A DNA stretch of 64,000 nt from assembly GCA_903772945.1 (NCBI GenBank), contig CAICTM010000021.1, forward strand, positions 120,048 to 184,047, given 5' to 3'. A program made the position numbers and the translations under genes. Origin of the DNA: Seminavis robusta. Its lineage: Eukaryota > Bacillariophyta > Bacillariophyceae > Naviculales > Naviculaceae. Every line of letters starts with the position of its first letter. Positions within the stretch are counted from its first letter, which is position 1. The notes beneath the pieces are model-generated. The model was not told the DNA's origin, made no database searches, and saw nothing but the letters and a program-made list of their open reading frames with translations. Shown here one piece after another: positions 42,631-54,918 of this stretch.

Positions 42631-44385
42631 TCATCGTTCTGTATTCGACGAGGAAGTAGCTCCCCGTTCATACGTCATGACCCTCCACCCAGACTCAAGC
42701 TCGGCCGTATGAAGTATGGTGTTGCCGTCCGCCGCAATGGCGACATGGCGTCCGTTCTTTGTTCCCACACGAGGAATGTCACCAGCTTGCACAAATGCAC
42801 AGTCCCCATTGATGCTGTCGTCACACGCCACGGCATCAAATACGTAGACGGACCCTGAAGCGATGTGAGCATCATGAGGTCTGCGTTCGTCGTTGGGTGC
42901 ACCAATAATCAGGGTTGTACCATCGACACTCCAGTCCATGGACGATGCAAACACAAGGGCGTGGTCGTCGTAGTCGTAGTGTTGCTGCTCGGGGTAAGGT
43001 GCCTCGATTTCGGCAATCAGAGTCCAGGTGGCAGGACTACCAGTAGTCTGGTTATTATTGTGCTGGTAGATGAGGACCCCACCAGGTTCGGAAGGATGTC
43101 GCTCGGACCTTTGGGCGACTCGCGATCCATCCGGGCTCAAGACGCTGTCGGGAGGAACGTTCTTCTCGGTGAGGATCCATTGTTGCATATCAGAATTGTA
43201 CTCGAATCGTTGGCCACAAGCATGAATGATACTCCCCGAATCATCCATTTCCAGTGACGCCACCACAGGACGAGGATTGCCAATTACCAATGTGTCCCCC
43301 ATAAGGTGATAGTCGGTGCCATTCCATTCGTACACACGAACGCCGTTCTCCTCCGTTAGGTCCCATTCATGTCCATTCCATTGACTGATCCTTACGGGGA
43401 AGGCAAGACGACTACCATCTTTGCTCACGACCACAGTACTAGTGAGACCGGTCGCAAAGGCAACGACTTCTCGTGGCGGATACTTCTCATCGGGGTTGGT
43501 CGTTGTTCGGTTGAAAAAGGGATGCGGTGTACGAAATACCTCTTCCCATTCTCCATGGTTCGAGAGTGAAAACACAAGGACTTGATTTTGAGACGGTTGT
43601 TGGACGGTGGCACAAATCAGAGTGGTCCCGTCGCTGGAAAGGCAAAAGTCCACAAACTCCATCCTATCGTCGACAGGATGACCCGTCACGGAGGCGGTCA
43701 GGTTCCAAACTGCGGGTTGTTCAAGAGTACGTATAGTATTGTTGCCATTGATGCTGGTGGTGACGTCGTTTCGTTCGTAGATCTCGATGCGGTCTCCCGT
43801 TTGCGAGACGGCCAATCGAGTGGCAGTGGCATCCATGGAAAGAATCCGGATACCTTCACGATACGGAGCAACGTCTTCTTGTTCAACGATCGCCAGTGGA
43901 CCACCCAATGGTCGCCATTCCGTTGGTGCCAGCTGGTACGATGAGGGTGCCACTGTTGGCGCGAGGGTCAACCCATCGGCCAAGAGCATGGCTTCGGCAC
44001 AAAAGGCATCCAAAAAGTCTTGTTGATCCCCCGTGGCCGGTCGTCCCGGTATGGAACCGGCAATGTTGATTTCCCCACCATGATTTGCGTACTTGTCGTA
44101 GAATCTCTGAAAGGCTTGCGGCAAGCTGTCAAAGTCACCATAATATTGCGCATTCGTCATGCGTTCGACAAAGGCAACAAACTCGGAATCACGGTTGAGC
44201 CATTCATTGCGATCTCGATCCGCAAACACCAAGCTGATCAGGCAGCCCGGATCAGCTGGTGGTTGTTTGATCAAAGCGGTTGCAGCTGCAATGGACAGAA
44301 GAAGCGTCAGTAGCACCGGTAGCACATGGACAATGATCCAAAACATCTCCGCACCAAGATAATTAATTGTTCGACGTTTTGCCAT
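42631..44385 (-). CDS. Membrane-anchored beta-propeller-like protein
   Basis: A 584-residue intronless protein. One membrane segment lies at about 14-38 (MFWIIVHVLPVLLTLLLSIA), giving a type II or signal-anchor topology with a large lumenal or extracellular part. After a Pro/Thr linker near 150-160 (LAPTVAPSSYQLAPTEW), repeated blades read SxDGTxLxIxxxxxxxxxVxVF. Examples are LSSDGTTLICA, SKDGSRLAFPV, SPDGSRVAQRS and SVDGTTLIIGAPN. This is the signature of a WD/FG-GAP-like beta-propeller, as found in many diatom surface proteins. Asn-x-Thr sites are frequent. Ligand and function are unknown. The ATG at 44385 is the first in frame. Confidence 0.75.
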   Translation of the reverse strand: MAKRRTINYLGAEMFWIIVHVLPVLLTLLLSIAAATALIKQPPADPGCLISLVFADRDRNEWLNRDSEFVAFVERMTNAQYYGDFDSLPQAFQRFYDKYANHGGEINIAGSIPGRPATGDQQDFLDAFCAEAMLLADGLTLAPTVAPSSYQLAPTEWRPLGGPLAIVEQEDVAPYREGIRILSMDATATRLAVSQTGDRIEIYERNDVTTSINGNNTIRTLEQPAVWNLTASVTGHPVDDRMEFVDFCLSSDGTTLICATVQQPSQNQVLVFSLSNHGEWEEVFRTPHPFFNRTTTNPDEKYPPREVVAFATGLTSTVVVSKDGSRLAFPVRISQWNGHEWDLTEENGVRVYEWNGTDYHLMGDTLVIGNPRPVVASLEMDDSGSIIHACGQRFEYNSDMQQWILTEKNVPPDSVLSPDGSRVAQRSERHPSEPGGVLIYQHNNNQTTGSPATWTLIAEIEAPYPEQQHYDYDDHALVFASSMDWSVDGTTLIIGAPNDERRPHDAHIASGSVYVFDAVACDDSINGDCAFVQAGDIPRVGTKNGRHVAIAADGNTILHTAELESGWRVMTYERGATSSSNTER

Positions 44386-44822
44386 GAATGCAATCGACCC
44401 CTACTGTCTTTCTTTCTTCTCAGTGAGGACGTTGGCGGCCCGTTGACCCGCACACCAAATTTGGCCATTGTGGCCCAAATTACGCACTAGTCTTTCACCT
44501 CAACGTCAGTTTGCTCATCAGCAAGCTGTCACCTCTAGCTAGCTACAGCTTTCAAGTTATTAGTACAACGACAACATAAGAACTATAGTTACTTCACTTT
44601 TACGTTTTACTGCGGGATTAACTTGATCAAGCAGTCCTCCAGAGATCCATAGATGGACTGTACAACAACAACACAACTCTGACTCTTGGCATAGCTAGCT
44701 AGTATACCATACATGTAGCCAGCAAGAGCCATGACCGTTGAGCTACTTAAAGGCGCACCAGTTGATAGCTCCTGAAGAGCTAATGATTCCATTCCATCAA
44801 TGTATTGCATGACATTACACTT
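44386..44822. other. Intergenic region
   Basis: No gene supported. Short TAGCTAGCTA runs at about 44536 and 44695. Confidence 0.5.
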
Positions 44823-45311
44823 TTACATCATCATGGCAGAGACCGCCATGAAAACGACAGATCCCAAATAATACTGAGCCACATTTGCAGCACTCTTACC
44901 ATCCGAGGAAGTAGAGTTGCCCATGTCAGCACTGGGCATAGGATCAGCACTGGGTGAAGTAGAGTTGTCCATGGTGTCCATAGTGGAGTTGTCTTGCAAT
45001 ACACGTTGGGTCATCTCCAAACAGTCGACTTGGTAGAGGGTGACTCCATTGCTCTCTTCAGCGTCCATGTCGTGTGCGCATCCCATGCAAGCGCCCTTTC
45101 CAAAGCTGTAGAAAGCACATCCTTCCGTCTTGGCGCATTTTTGTTGACAACTCTCCATGGTCTCACCGTCCAATGCAAAGAGTCCGTCAGTAGGACACTG
45201 AACGTTGACTTGTGGTACTCCGCAGTCCACCATGGGTTGGCTAGGCTTGACAACCGCCATGGTTAGAGGAGCCATGAGAAGGCACACAAAGAGAGACTTG
45301 ATAGGCGACAT
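44823..45311 (-). CDS. Small Cys-rich secreted protein, GPI-anchor candidate
   Basis: A 162-residue protein. ATG 45311 is chosen over the upstream in-frame start at 45419 because it opens a classical signal peptide (MSPIKSLFVCLLMAPLTMAV). The Cys pattern VDCGVPQVNVQC...CQQKCAKTEGCAFYSFG...CMGC resembles a compact PAN/apple-like fold. A Ser/Thr/Asn/Asp-rich linker with Asn-x-Ser/Thr sites follows. The chain ends in SAANVAQYYLGSVVFMAVS plus a few Met residues. This hydrophobic tail after small residues is typical of a GPI attachment signal. It is likely a cell-surface glycoprotein; the binding partner is unknown. Confidence 0.68.
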   Translation of the reverse strand: MSPIKSLFVCLLMAPLTMAVVKPSQPMVDCGVPQVNVQCPTDGLFALDGETMESCQQKCAKTEGCAFYSFGKGACMGCAHDMDAEESNGVTLYQVDCLEMTQRVLQDNSTMDTMDNSTSPSADPMPSADMGNSTSSDGKSAANVAQYYLGSVVFMAVSAMMM

Positions 45312-45830
45312 GGTTGGTGGCTTGTTGTTTTGTTTGCTTTGCTTCGAGATAGATTGTTGGTGTATTTTGCGTTTTGCTTCCGAGAGGGAGAAAGAAAGTG
45401 AGGGTACGAAGAGGCACAACTACCTGGATCTTTGCTCGGCTACGGTAGCCGTCCGTAGCTTTTGGTACTGGCGCAAGTGGGATCGGTAACTTGTACTGCT
45501 CTACCAGCCGGCCTGTATTTACGAAAAAGTACGGTACGGACGTTGGTGAATTCTTTGAATCAGAATTCTGACGCCGACGCACTCATGACTGCTTGAGTCT
45601 GCAGTAACGGAACGCCGGCACTCGTGAGTGTGTGTGCTTTCCTTCTAAACGCTTTCCAAATTTGAAAGATACTTAGATACTCAACGGCACAGCTTAAATT
45701 GGGTGCGCGCCACCAAAAGAAAAGCAATGCCGTAGCAATGATCGAATGAGGTGAGGGTTAGAAGGGCGGGGCGCCCACATCAGCCAAAAGCAAAAGCAAA
45801 AGTCAAATTGATAGATAGATAGACAACAAG
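45312..45830. other. Divergent promoter region
   Basis: It lies between the divergent Cys-rich and kinase-like genes. A GATA microsatellite (GATAGATAGATAGA) precedes the ATG at 45831. No other gene is supported. Confidence 0.55.
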
Positions 45831-47545
45831 ATGAGCAGCACCGGAGTCCGACCGCGAGTGACGGCATCGCCTCGCAAGCAGCCACCACCACCACTCACTA
45901 CTACTACTAGTAACAATGCTTCCACAACGATACGACGACCCATCTCGGCACGTAAATTGAACACTGTGTACAAGACCAATGCCATCCATCACAAGAATCA
46001 TTCCTTCTGGTTTTTGCGGCCGGCCTTTTTGGTGCGACTGGTTCTCTTTGCCGTGGTGGCTGTGTGTTCCGTCAGTCTGGCGATTCGATTGCATGCCGTG
46101 GCCATTCAAGGCGTTTCCACCAAGTCTACTACTACAAGCAATAATAACTACAAAAGCCACCGAGTTTTGTTTCAACCGAATCCCGTGCATCTGTTGTCGT
46201 GGGACACAATTTCCAAACAAGTCCATCGGCAATTGCTCATGAGTGAAGTGGGCTATCAAACGAGACCTCGCGTCTTTGCCGCGTTTTGGCCCAAAGACTA
46301 TGATGAAGACAGCAAAGACAATCCACAATCATCATCCACTACTACTACCGATAGCAAAATCAATCTGCAGTACCGCCGCATGGATCCCAACTTGATTTTG
46401 CCTCTGACCGATCGCAACATTTACTTGTCCATGGAAGCGGTCAAGGCACAATTGCATCTCGAAAACTCCAAAGACTACGACAATGGCGCCGCCGATCCCT
46501 TTGAAGAAGGAGACTGCACACGCCAGTATGATTGGCAGCTCACGTCGTATCCCACCTGCAATGATTTGCACGAACATCCACTTTGGGATATGCACACTTC
46601 CCGTGGATCCAATGTCAAGTTTCTAGCGAGTGGCTATTGGAGAGATACCTGGATGGTCCGTGATGGCGAATGGCAACCGCACGCCCTCAAAACAATACGA
46701 TACATGCACGACTACGAACCCCGCAATTACGATCGACATCGGCGTGATGCCGTGGCCATGGAACGCATGACGGCATCCCCCAATGTGGTGTCCATTTATG
46801 GATTTTGTGGAAACTCCGGCATGTTTGAATTTGCCGATGGAGGATCTCTGGAAGATGCCATTTGGTATTCGGACGAACCCGAGTGGAATGCCACGGAAAA
46901 ACTTATTGTCGCTTATCAAGCGGTCTCGGGGTTGGCCGATTTGCACAATGTGGATGTGGAGGGACGAGCGTCCATTGCCCATACCGATATTGTGCCGTCG
47001 CAATTTGTATTTGTCAATTCCAAGGGACGATTTCTACTCAATGATTTTAATCGATGTCGATTCATTCGATGGAACCAAAAGGAGGACAAGGCGTGCAAGT
47101 TTCATGTGGGAAGTAATCCAGGGACTGTAAGTTGGCACTCAAGGATGGTGATGAATCGCAATTCGCTTTTTGCCTCACTCCTACACATCCTTATCTCTTT
47201 CGTTTTACGCAGTTCCGATCACCAGAAGAATACCGATACGACTTGGAATCGGAAAAGGTGGATATCTACTCCCTTGGCAATGTATTTTACTCCATCATGA
47301 TGAAGGAATACCCTTACGAAGACATTTCCAAAAAGAAGGCACAAAAACTCATTATGGATGGAAAACCTCCTCCCATTCATGCCAATTTTACCAATTCCAC
47401 GGATCCATTTACACGGGCACTCGTCAAGGCGACATACATGTGCTGGACCCTGGATCCCGAGAAACGAGCCACGGCACGGGAGGTGGAACACTTTATCGAT
47501 TCCGAATTGGAACGGCTGGGGGTGAATGGGAAGCAAGCCGCGTAG
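45831..47545 (+). CDS. Single-pass transmembrane protein-kinase-like protein (DFN variant)
   Basis: Exons 45831-47126 and 47213-47545 give 542 residues. A Ser/Thr/Pro-rich N-terminus precedes one membrane segment at about 61-92 (FLVRLVLFAVVAVCSVSLAI), giving type II topology. The kinase fold is seen in PHALKTIRYM (beta-3 Lys), RDAVAMERM (helix C Glu), FEFADGGSLEDAIW (hinge) and AHTDIVPSQFVFV (catalytic loop). LLNDFNRCRF is the metal loop, with Asn in place of the DFG Gly. The activation end FRSPEEY is followed by VDIYSLGNVFY and KRATAREVEHF. The HRD-type Asp is kept, but the catalytic-loop Lys and Asn are replaced by Val and Gln, so activity is uncertain. If type II, the kinase part would face the secretory lumen. 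Confidence 0.82.
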
Positions 47546-50500
47546 TTCTATAACGTGGCTACCGTATAGCTACGAGCTACGTTCTTGCTAGCTAGAACAA
47601 GGCTGTGTCTAGATGTGGATACCAGCCAGGCTTTTGGATGGGACAAGGACGAAGAACGAGCGAGGACGCAAGCATTCCCGCGCCGATTCCGAAAGTAAAA
47701 GGGGCCCTGTTTCAGTTACACATCTCTACTAGCTAGTAGATAGCTAGTCCATCGAAACGATCAGCTCTCCCTGGAAGCAAGACTACCAATGGTTCAACCC
47801 GACCTTGCGTTTATTTCGAGCAAACCCAGAGCAACTTAATGCTAGAGCTGCCAGAAGCAAGCAATAAACTAATGTCAATGAGGGTGTACTATCAGGAGTG
47901 GTTCATCAGTTTCAAGACTAGCTAGCCAAGACACCGCGCTATTCTCAACAATGCAAGCACTGGTTGTTGATCTGGTACCTGGTATTGCTTCGGCACGTTA
48001 TCAAGTTTTGGGCTTCCCAGGATTCGATTCATTCGAGTCTTGAAGCACTTCAGTTTCCAATAAAGCGCAGCCACTCCAGTCCAAAGTAAAGGGATGGTGG
48101 CCAACTCCATCGACCATCGATGTCATGTGCGGACTGAGATGGACTGAGTCACTACAATACTACAATGTCATGACATTGTAGTTCTACCTAGCTACTAGCT
48201 AGCCACCGGTGGTACCAGGAGGCAGGAGGAGGAGCTACAGTGCTACAGTAGCTAGCCAGGAACCCATAAATGACCTTGGTTATTCTACAAGTGTGTCTCA
48301 AGATTCTCTGAGCGGATGTTTGCAATGATCCCAAAGAGTTCGCAAAGCCTTCGCAAAAAGCTTGTACTCTATTAATACCGGTATCGCCACAAGTACTGTA
48401 CTGGAGTACAGATTTAAGTCCTAATTGACATGAGGCCACCATGGTTTCTTCTAAGACGTTCTCCTTCGATTCGATTCGATTCGATTCATTACTAGTGCTA
48501 TGGAGCACTCGTAAATGCAAGTACAAGAGGGGTAAAAGCAGTTTCAAGGCCACAGTGGTCAAAAGTCCTCTATCTTTTCTTCTTTCTTCTTTTGCTTTCA
48601 CTAAATCACAAAATAAATGTAGTACTGTAAGAAGAAAGTCGAAGAAGTGAAGTCGCAGGTCGCAGGCTCCGCAATCCTAATGGCACCAGTAGGTACTTGA
48701 GTTGTGGGACATGAGACCAGCAGAGGTGCGTGTACCACTATAGTTTCCACTATGGCAAGTAGAAACTCCCATTCTGGCTCTTGCCATCAAGCTAGACCCA
48801 CGAAGTCTTACTGTAGTTGCATTGAGCGACAATGTAGACTAATCGGCATTATTCTTCATCAAATTTTGCTGGCACAGCGGCACAGCATTACTTGACCGGG
48901 ATTGTTGGACAAGAAATCGGCTTTTCAGTTACTGTTGTGCTAAACAGGAAGGTGCAATCGGTCCTGGATGGCTACTTTCACCACTTGCTTGATAAGGTTG
49001 ACTCAAAAAGGAAAAACGTTAAATACATGCCGCTGGCTTGAGCCTGATGAAGATTCCAGCGAATCTCCAAGAACTTGTTCCCAAATCTCGGTCCTTGCAA
49101 CTATTCACATACTTCTTGTTTTGCTTTATATTATTATTTTTCAAAATGCTTTACGATCTGTTTTGAACCAGTGTCCGTCCATCACATGGAAGACACTCTT
49201 GAATCAAGAACCAGTTTCGGCAAGACAGAAATTTGACAATCCCGGAAGCGTCACCTTCGCTCCCTGTTCATTAGGACCCTTCTCGATTAGGCCCGCTGCC
49301 CCTAAGCTAAAAAACGCGAAGCATTGGGTCCCAGCAGGAAGTGGATGCAGGAGTATGGGGGATGCGGGATGATAAGAAGTCCTGCATTGTCTTTTTACAA
49401 AGAAAGTGGTTAAATCAAGGCAAGAGTAAAGTGGTAATTAGTAATTAGGTTACCGCTGTTGACAAGCTGTTTCTAGTTGCTCTCCAAGAAACGGGCTTCG
49501 GGTGGCCAATGAGTCCAACTGTAACCTGTCCAGTGCGCAGTATATTCTCTACGTGTGATTCCACGGTGAAGGCGAAGATTCACCAAAAGAACAGGCTCTT
49601 ATACGTGGCACTCCCAACAAAGTAGCAACAATAATGCAGCAGACTTTTAGTGGTTGTACTCCGCGAGAAACCCAAGGAACAATAGAAATCCACGGTGACT
49701 CGACTGTTCAAAATCAAGATTAGGGGTGCCCCAAATCCTATAGTAATTCAGTACTTTAGTAACTATTCAGTGAAGTGAGCAAAGTAGCTGCAAAGTAGAG
49801 CTAAAGTAGACAAGTCCTTGAGTAGATCCTCAATTGATATCAGCTAATAATATGTCTTTTCATAGCGCAGAACACAGTCGCTCTCTCCGCAATTGCTCCA
49901 AATAGATCCGGAGCGATTTTCTGGGTCGCTCCTTGAAGAAGGTTTGATTGAAAGGTGCTGCTGTTTTGCTGCTGCCATCACTCAAGGCCTGCTCTAGATT
50001 CACCCATCATAGTACCGGCAAGGTGTGGGGGTACTTACTTGTTTTCAACACAACGACAATCCCGGTCCGATCGAGCACTTAAACAGCATGAAAATCACTG
50101 CAGCTCGAGAAAAAACCAATCAGGAAAATACTGCTTAATGAACGGTGGAAGAACATTGTCTGGACATAAGGTCAACCATTCAGATGCTTCAACTAACTGG
50201 CAAAACTAGTGTGGACAATCTGGACCGAGAGTCCGAAAGGTGTACTACGTACTGAGAAGATATATATTATGTCCTGATTATCACCGTGGGTCCGGTGAGC
50301 TGTTCGGTGTTGGCAATTGGGGGATAGGTCTAGCTGTTCACCGTTGGTAGGTGGTAGTAGGCACAAAAGAGGCTTTGAGCAGTCAGCAACCGAGGCAGAC
50401 TTTTTTTTGACAGGCAGTGCACCGTGATAGTAGTAGTCTACTGTAGCTGTGGCCAAGCAGGTACTGCACTCGTTGCTTCACTGTGCATCCTCGCACTTGA

Positions 50501-50876
50501 CAGAGACCTGGATGTACGTACCGGTATCTCGTAATAAGATAGATAAAAGCTGATACCGGCAATCCAGTCGCCTAGGTGTCGGAACTTCTCCCAAGGGAGG
50601 TCACTACCGGTACTAGCTAGTCTAGTACACTACAACAGATCAACCACTTCGAACTTGACTTCCGAGTCGAGTCCGCTCCTGTTGAAATAATCTTCTCATA
50701 CTTTGCGCTCCGCCAGCATTGATTCTCATCCCTCCCTATTGCATTGCCTTCGATACTACTGTATTGAGAGCATTCAACCAAGCCAACTCAAACAGGCCCC
50801 ATCCTCCCTTCTACTAGGCTGCGTTTACCCCCTGATGATTCTGCCAGCTGAACATTGCTTCTTGTCTACCCCTGTA
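47546..50876. other. Long intergenic region
   Basis: About 3.3 kb with no supported gene; open frames such as 48968-49372 lack family features. It holds a perfect 24-bp palindrome at 48159-48182, a (GATTC)n run at 48467-48487 and several TACCGGTA-like words (48376, 50520, 50606). Confidence 0.55.
48159..48182. repeat. 24-bp perfect palindrome
   Basis: A perfect self-complementary sequence centred between 48170 and 48171 (core CAATGTCATGACATTG). It could be a dimer-protein binding site or chance. Confidence 0.85.
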
Positions 50877-51917
50877 ATGCACAGTTCTTCCAAGAAAGCC
50901 GGAGTGAACAAGGTTGACCCGAACTTTCAGAGCCGAGGCGAACTTGTGGCGGAGCCCATGCCCATGGATGTGCTATGCGGCAAATCACGGTAGGGATACC
51001 CCTTGGACGGGCGTGGGGAGCCTTGGGACCACTGAACCTGAACCTGAACCACCTGATTGCTAACCTTGCGCTCTCCTTTCCATATCCAGAAAGTGCATTT
51101 CCCACGAAGGCACTCGACTCTTCAGAATTGTCATCGACCAATACCGAGAGAAGTATCAGAATGCCAAGAGCAAACAAGAACGAATGGACATCACCAAGGA
51201 GATTGTGGCTTCTATTGGACGCAAAGGAGCAAGGTTTCTCAAGTACAACTCATCCATGCAGTGCTGGGAGGTAAGAGCAACCAGAGTCGGGCCCCAACGT
51301 ACCGGTACCCTCGTACTGCCTCTGCCCGGACCGCAGATCTCACGAACCATGACTCTTTCGTCTTGATTGCTTGCCCGCAGAACATTGGTACCCTTGCAGC
51401 TCGTGATAAGTGCTCTCATGCACTCCGATGTGCCAATCAAAAGACCCAGAACAGCCGCAAGTTCAAATCATCTCGGAGTTCCTCTTCCGTTGCCTCTGAT
51501 GGCTCGTCTGTGGGATCCGACTCTTCCATCGGATCCACCTATTTGCAGGAAGTGCGCGTATCGGACAGTCTCGAGAGCCTGATTGGTGATCAGCAGACTG
51601 TCTTGTCGTTGTTCCAGGGAACTCTGCGCTCGAGCCCCGATCTGCCAGCGGCAAACAGTCTCATGAATGTTTTTGATAATGACATTCCAATCGGGGGGAC
51701 CTCAACACCGGTGCCAACGGTGGCTCGTAGAGTTGAGTACCATGACTCACTATTACCCGAGGGGCACCACCAAGCACAGGCGCCCTTCCCAGCACTGTCT
51801 AGTCACCAAGGAGGCATGGGGAATGACAACTTGCCCGTGGAACCGCTTGCACGGCGCCGCCTCAGCCCATCTCCCGAAAAGGACGATGATGAAAGGGAAA
51901 AGAGGTCTTCCGTATAA
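50877..51917 (+). CDS. DUF6824-type protein
   Basis: Exons 50877-50989, 51090-51270 and 51381-51917 encode 276 residues in frame. The N-terminal domain reads MDVLCGKSR, then HEGTRLFRIVIDQYREKYQ, KQERMDITKEIVASI, GARFLKYN, WE and ARDKCSHALRCA. This is the order of the stramenopile DUF6824 domain (xDVLxGRG, NxxFRxxV, YxxAxSKxEK, EIVxxI, GGRFLK, REKxSxALR). The C-terminal half is Ser-rich and disordered. The family is lineage-expanded in diatoms; a nuclear or regulatory role is often guessed but not shown. The ATG at 50877 is the nearest in-frame start before the domain, and 50835 is an alternative. Confidence 0.78.
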
Positions 51918-54113
51918 TTCGGCACACTATCGACGAGACCGCTTGGGGGGCTTCCCTCAATTCCATCGCCTCCTCCTCCTCCTCCTCCCCCTCCTCGTTT
52001 GGCTTGTCCCTTGTTTATCCATCCAGCCAATCGGCGGTGGCATAGATACAACTCTTTTCTCGAAAAGCTGTGTGGATCTCTCCTTTCTTTCGGCTGCTAT
52101 CTCAAGGGAAGAAGCAACTAAAGACTCTGTAAATATCAAAACAACGTGGCTATGAGACTATAGTCAATCAACAAACGACCAAGTGATCACTGATTTTAGG
52201 CACATGCATAACTATGAAGATTTCTACTAGATCATACTCAGACTTACGTTGAAGAATGCGGTAGGTACGATGCAAATTAGACAACACAAGAAGGAATTCA
52301 TGGCAGATGGTCTAAGCTTTTTGATGTTATGGACGTGTTCAAGGCAGTCTTTTATTACAATGGCGCTCTGGTTTGGCACAAGCAAGTCAGTCGGTCAAGC
52401 TTTGCCTTGTGTGGCAATCACCAGTTTGAGTTCACGACCCTTGACCTTTCTTCCCATGATGGCACAACTATCCCCTTGTGTTTTTGAAGTTACTATGGGT
52501 TGGAGTTGACTATGGGGGGGATTGGTTCCTGAGGATGAGGGCAAGGTGTATTCCCTTGCAAAGCAAATCAAATACTACAATAGTAGATCCAACCACAACC
52601 ACAACCGCAGCTCGAGAGACCTTTGCGTGTTGCATGCATATCGCATCTTGCTTTTTCAACACTCCAAGGGCTTAATTCTTATTATGATTAAGCTGAAATT
52701 GTATTTAGACACGGCAACGTCAGAGGCATTAAACAAGATGGATAAAGGAATTAAAAGCAAACCCAGCATGAATATAATTTTTCAGAAGTTGGCTTGAATA
52801 CAACATGAATACATACACACCTAAATCACTGTATCATTTTACAAAGCAAACTACTAGTAGACAGTAAATAAAAAAAGAGTTCCTGAATTGATTCCTCCAT
52901 TTTTGGTTTGGAGAGCCCAGAGCCACTCTACCGGTAGCTCTAGCGGTAGCAAGTAAGCATGATGTAATCTGGTAGTTTTGGTTGTTTGACTCGATTCTGA
53001 AGATAGAAGCAAGTCATTCTAGTATCCATTTCTACCGCATCTTCTGACACCTACTAAATCTGTCTTTCAGGCGAAACCAAAGAGTTGGCTGCTCAAACCC
53101 GTGCAGCCAGCTAAACCTGGCCAGCCACATGCGCAACTGCCAGAGTCCTTGGCTCCAGACTATGCATAAGCGACAGTTGGCTGAACAAACCCGTATAGGA
53201 AAACCTGGCCGTCAGATTTCCCAAGTTCGAGTCAACAGGGCCAGAAGTCTCAGGCTCGCTCTCAATACACTCAATTTATCATACCTGGTACCTTTACTGT
53301 ACTAGTACTGTATGGTCTCATTCAATTGACATACTTGCTATTTAATAGTACGAGCTACTCGGAGGAGTAGCTAGCTAGTACCGCACGGTACCATTGGCGT
53401 TTCATGTCAACCGAATGCCGAGAGCATATGCATACATAATATGTTCTCTTCCTGCCGGGACATGGTAAACTGATTAGAAATGGTACTGTGCCGACTTTTA
53501 CGGTGGTACGGTACCGGGGGAGCTTTTCAGTCACTGGAGGCTGCATGCCGTTGCGTAAAGCTTTGAAGCTGCTTGGGTAACTTGGGTACATCATCAAGGT
53601 CTGGCGGTCTGATTATTTAGTATCTACTGGCTCACGGAGTTCTTTAAAAGTAAGTGTCTTGCCTTTTTAAATCCCGAAACCTTCAATTCTGCAGAAGCAT
53701 GTTTGGGGAGCTGCCTGTAAAAAAGAGACACGAAGTCTTTGATGTTCCTGCTCTAAGGATTGATGTTCAATTGCACGTTAAATAAATTTGCGTCGATACG
53801 GTAAGAGCTGCTTTTTACTCTTTCAATCAATTGACAACTACTACCAGTAGCTAGCTAGAGTCACAGGCGCACCGAAGAAAACCACCAAATCCCCACCGAA
53901 GCAAAGGAAGCACGGAACCCGTTGATCGGATCGCGGGTGGAAATGTACTGCTAGATCTAGAATACCAGTTCTGGCCATTTCGTCGCCCGCGAAAACATTG
54001 GTTCCAAGCTCTTGCTTTGTGAAAAGATTCGACTTCGAAGCTCCAGCATCACTCAACCCAGACACTTTGTTGGGAATCCGAAAAAAGGAAGCCAAAATTG
54101 AGGAGATTTGGTG
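51918..54113. other. Intergenic region
   Basis: About 2.2 kb without a supported gene. A CTCCTCCTCCTC run lies near 51968-51990, an ACCACAACCACAACC run near 52590, and clusters of TACCGGTA and GGTACC words near 52930 and 53380-53515. Confidence 0.5.
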
Positions 54114-54918
54114 ATGAAAACTGCAATTGAGATTGCAAAGCTAAACAATGCTGCCGCTGGACACTTGGTTATGGGAGATTTTAAGCGATCCATCCATCTC
54201 ATCACGGAAGCCGTGTCTGCTATAAATGGCATCACAAGTGCTGCTGCCGCCAAAGCACCAGAGGAACACGGTGGGTGGGACCGTCGACTCGTCGTCAGTG
54301 CACGCCTACACAACCTTCCTGAAACTCCCCGTGGCGGTGGAGACACTGGCACCGTTGCATTGTTTGGCAGCGCACTGTGGATCGATTGTGAGGATGCAAC
54401 AGTATATTGTGCTTGCTGCCGTTACTCTCTACAACACCGGACTCTGGCATCATGCAATGGCGATGGTTCACGGGTGCATGGCAATCCACCTTCTACGAAG
54501 GGCCTTGGACATGTACACCAGGGCAACCACCCTGTTGTCAAGCAGTTTGCATCCATTGGACCATGACAAGATCTTTGCAGCTGATGACGTCTCATTTCTC
54601 CTTTTGGCTCTCTTGAACAATACAGCACACATCCATGCCAACTTTATGGATCTGGAGCGTGCTTGGCAGTGTCTCTCCGTCATGAGAGAAGAATTCGATG
54701 TCCTCGATGACGAAGCCATGTCGGACGAGGACTTTGGCTTCTTTGGTCTGTTTCTGATGCTCGCTCCTGATGCAAGCTGTCTTGCAAGCCCGGCAGACGT
54801 AGCTAGCAAAGAGCGAGCTCACCTACAATGTCCAGAGTGCAGCCGGTGGGGTTTGACGCCTCGACGTGGCCATGCATGCATTGATGCAACCAGCAACGGT
54901 ACCGTTTTAAAAAGATGA
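54114..54918 (+). CDS. TPR-like protein of diatom type, with short frame break
   Basis: The first segment (54114-54270) encodes MKTAIEIAKLNNAAAGHLVMGDFKRSIHL..., a TPR-like helix pair. The second (54299-54918) has VTLYNTGLWHHAMAM, HLLRRALDMYTRA, FLLLALLNNTAHIHANF and FGFFGLFLMLAPDA, in the order of a TPR-like diatom family I recall. The frames differ by one base and can be joined by removing 54271-54298 (28 bp, GT...AG), giving 258 residues. A 28-bp intron would be exceptionally small, so a frameshift or assembly error is a real alternative. Function is unknown; TPR proteins usually mediate protein contacts. Confidence 0.55.

Noticed and set aside
48968-49372. 134-codon open frame in the long gap
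   Set aside because: Only a single hydrophobic stretch, no family resemblance, and surrounded by stop-rich AT sequence.
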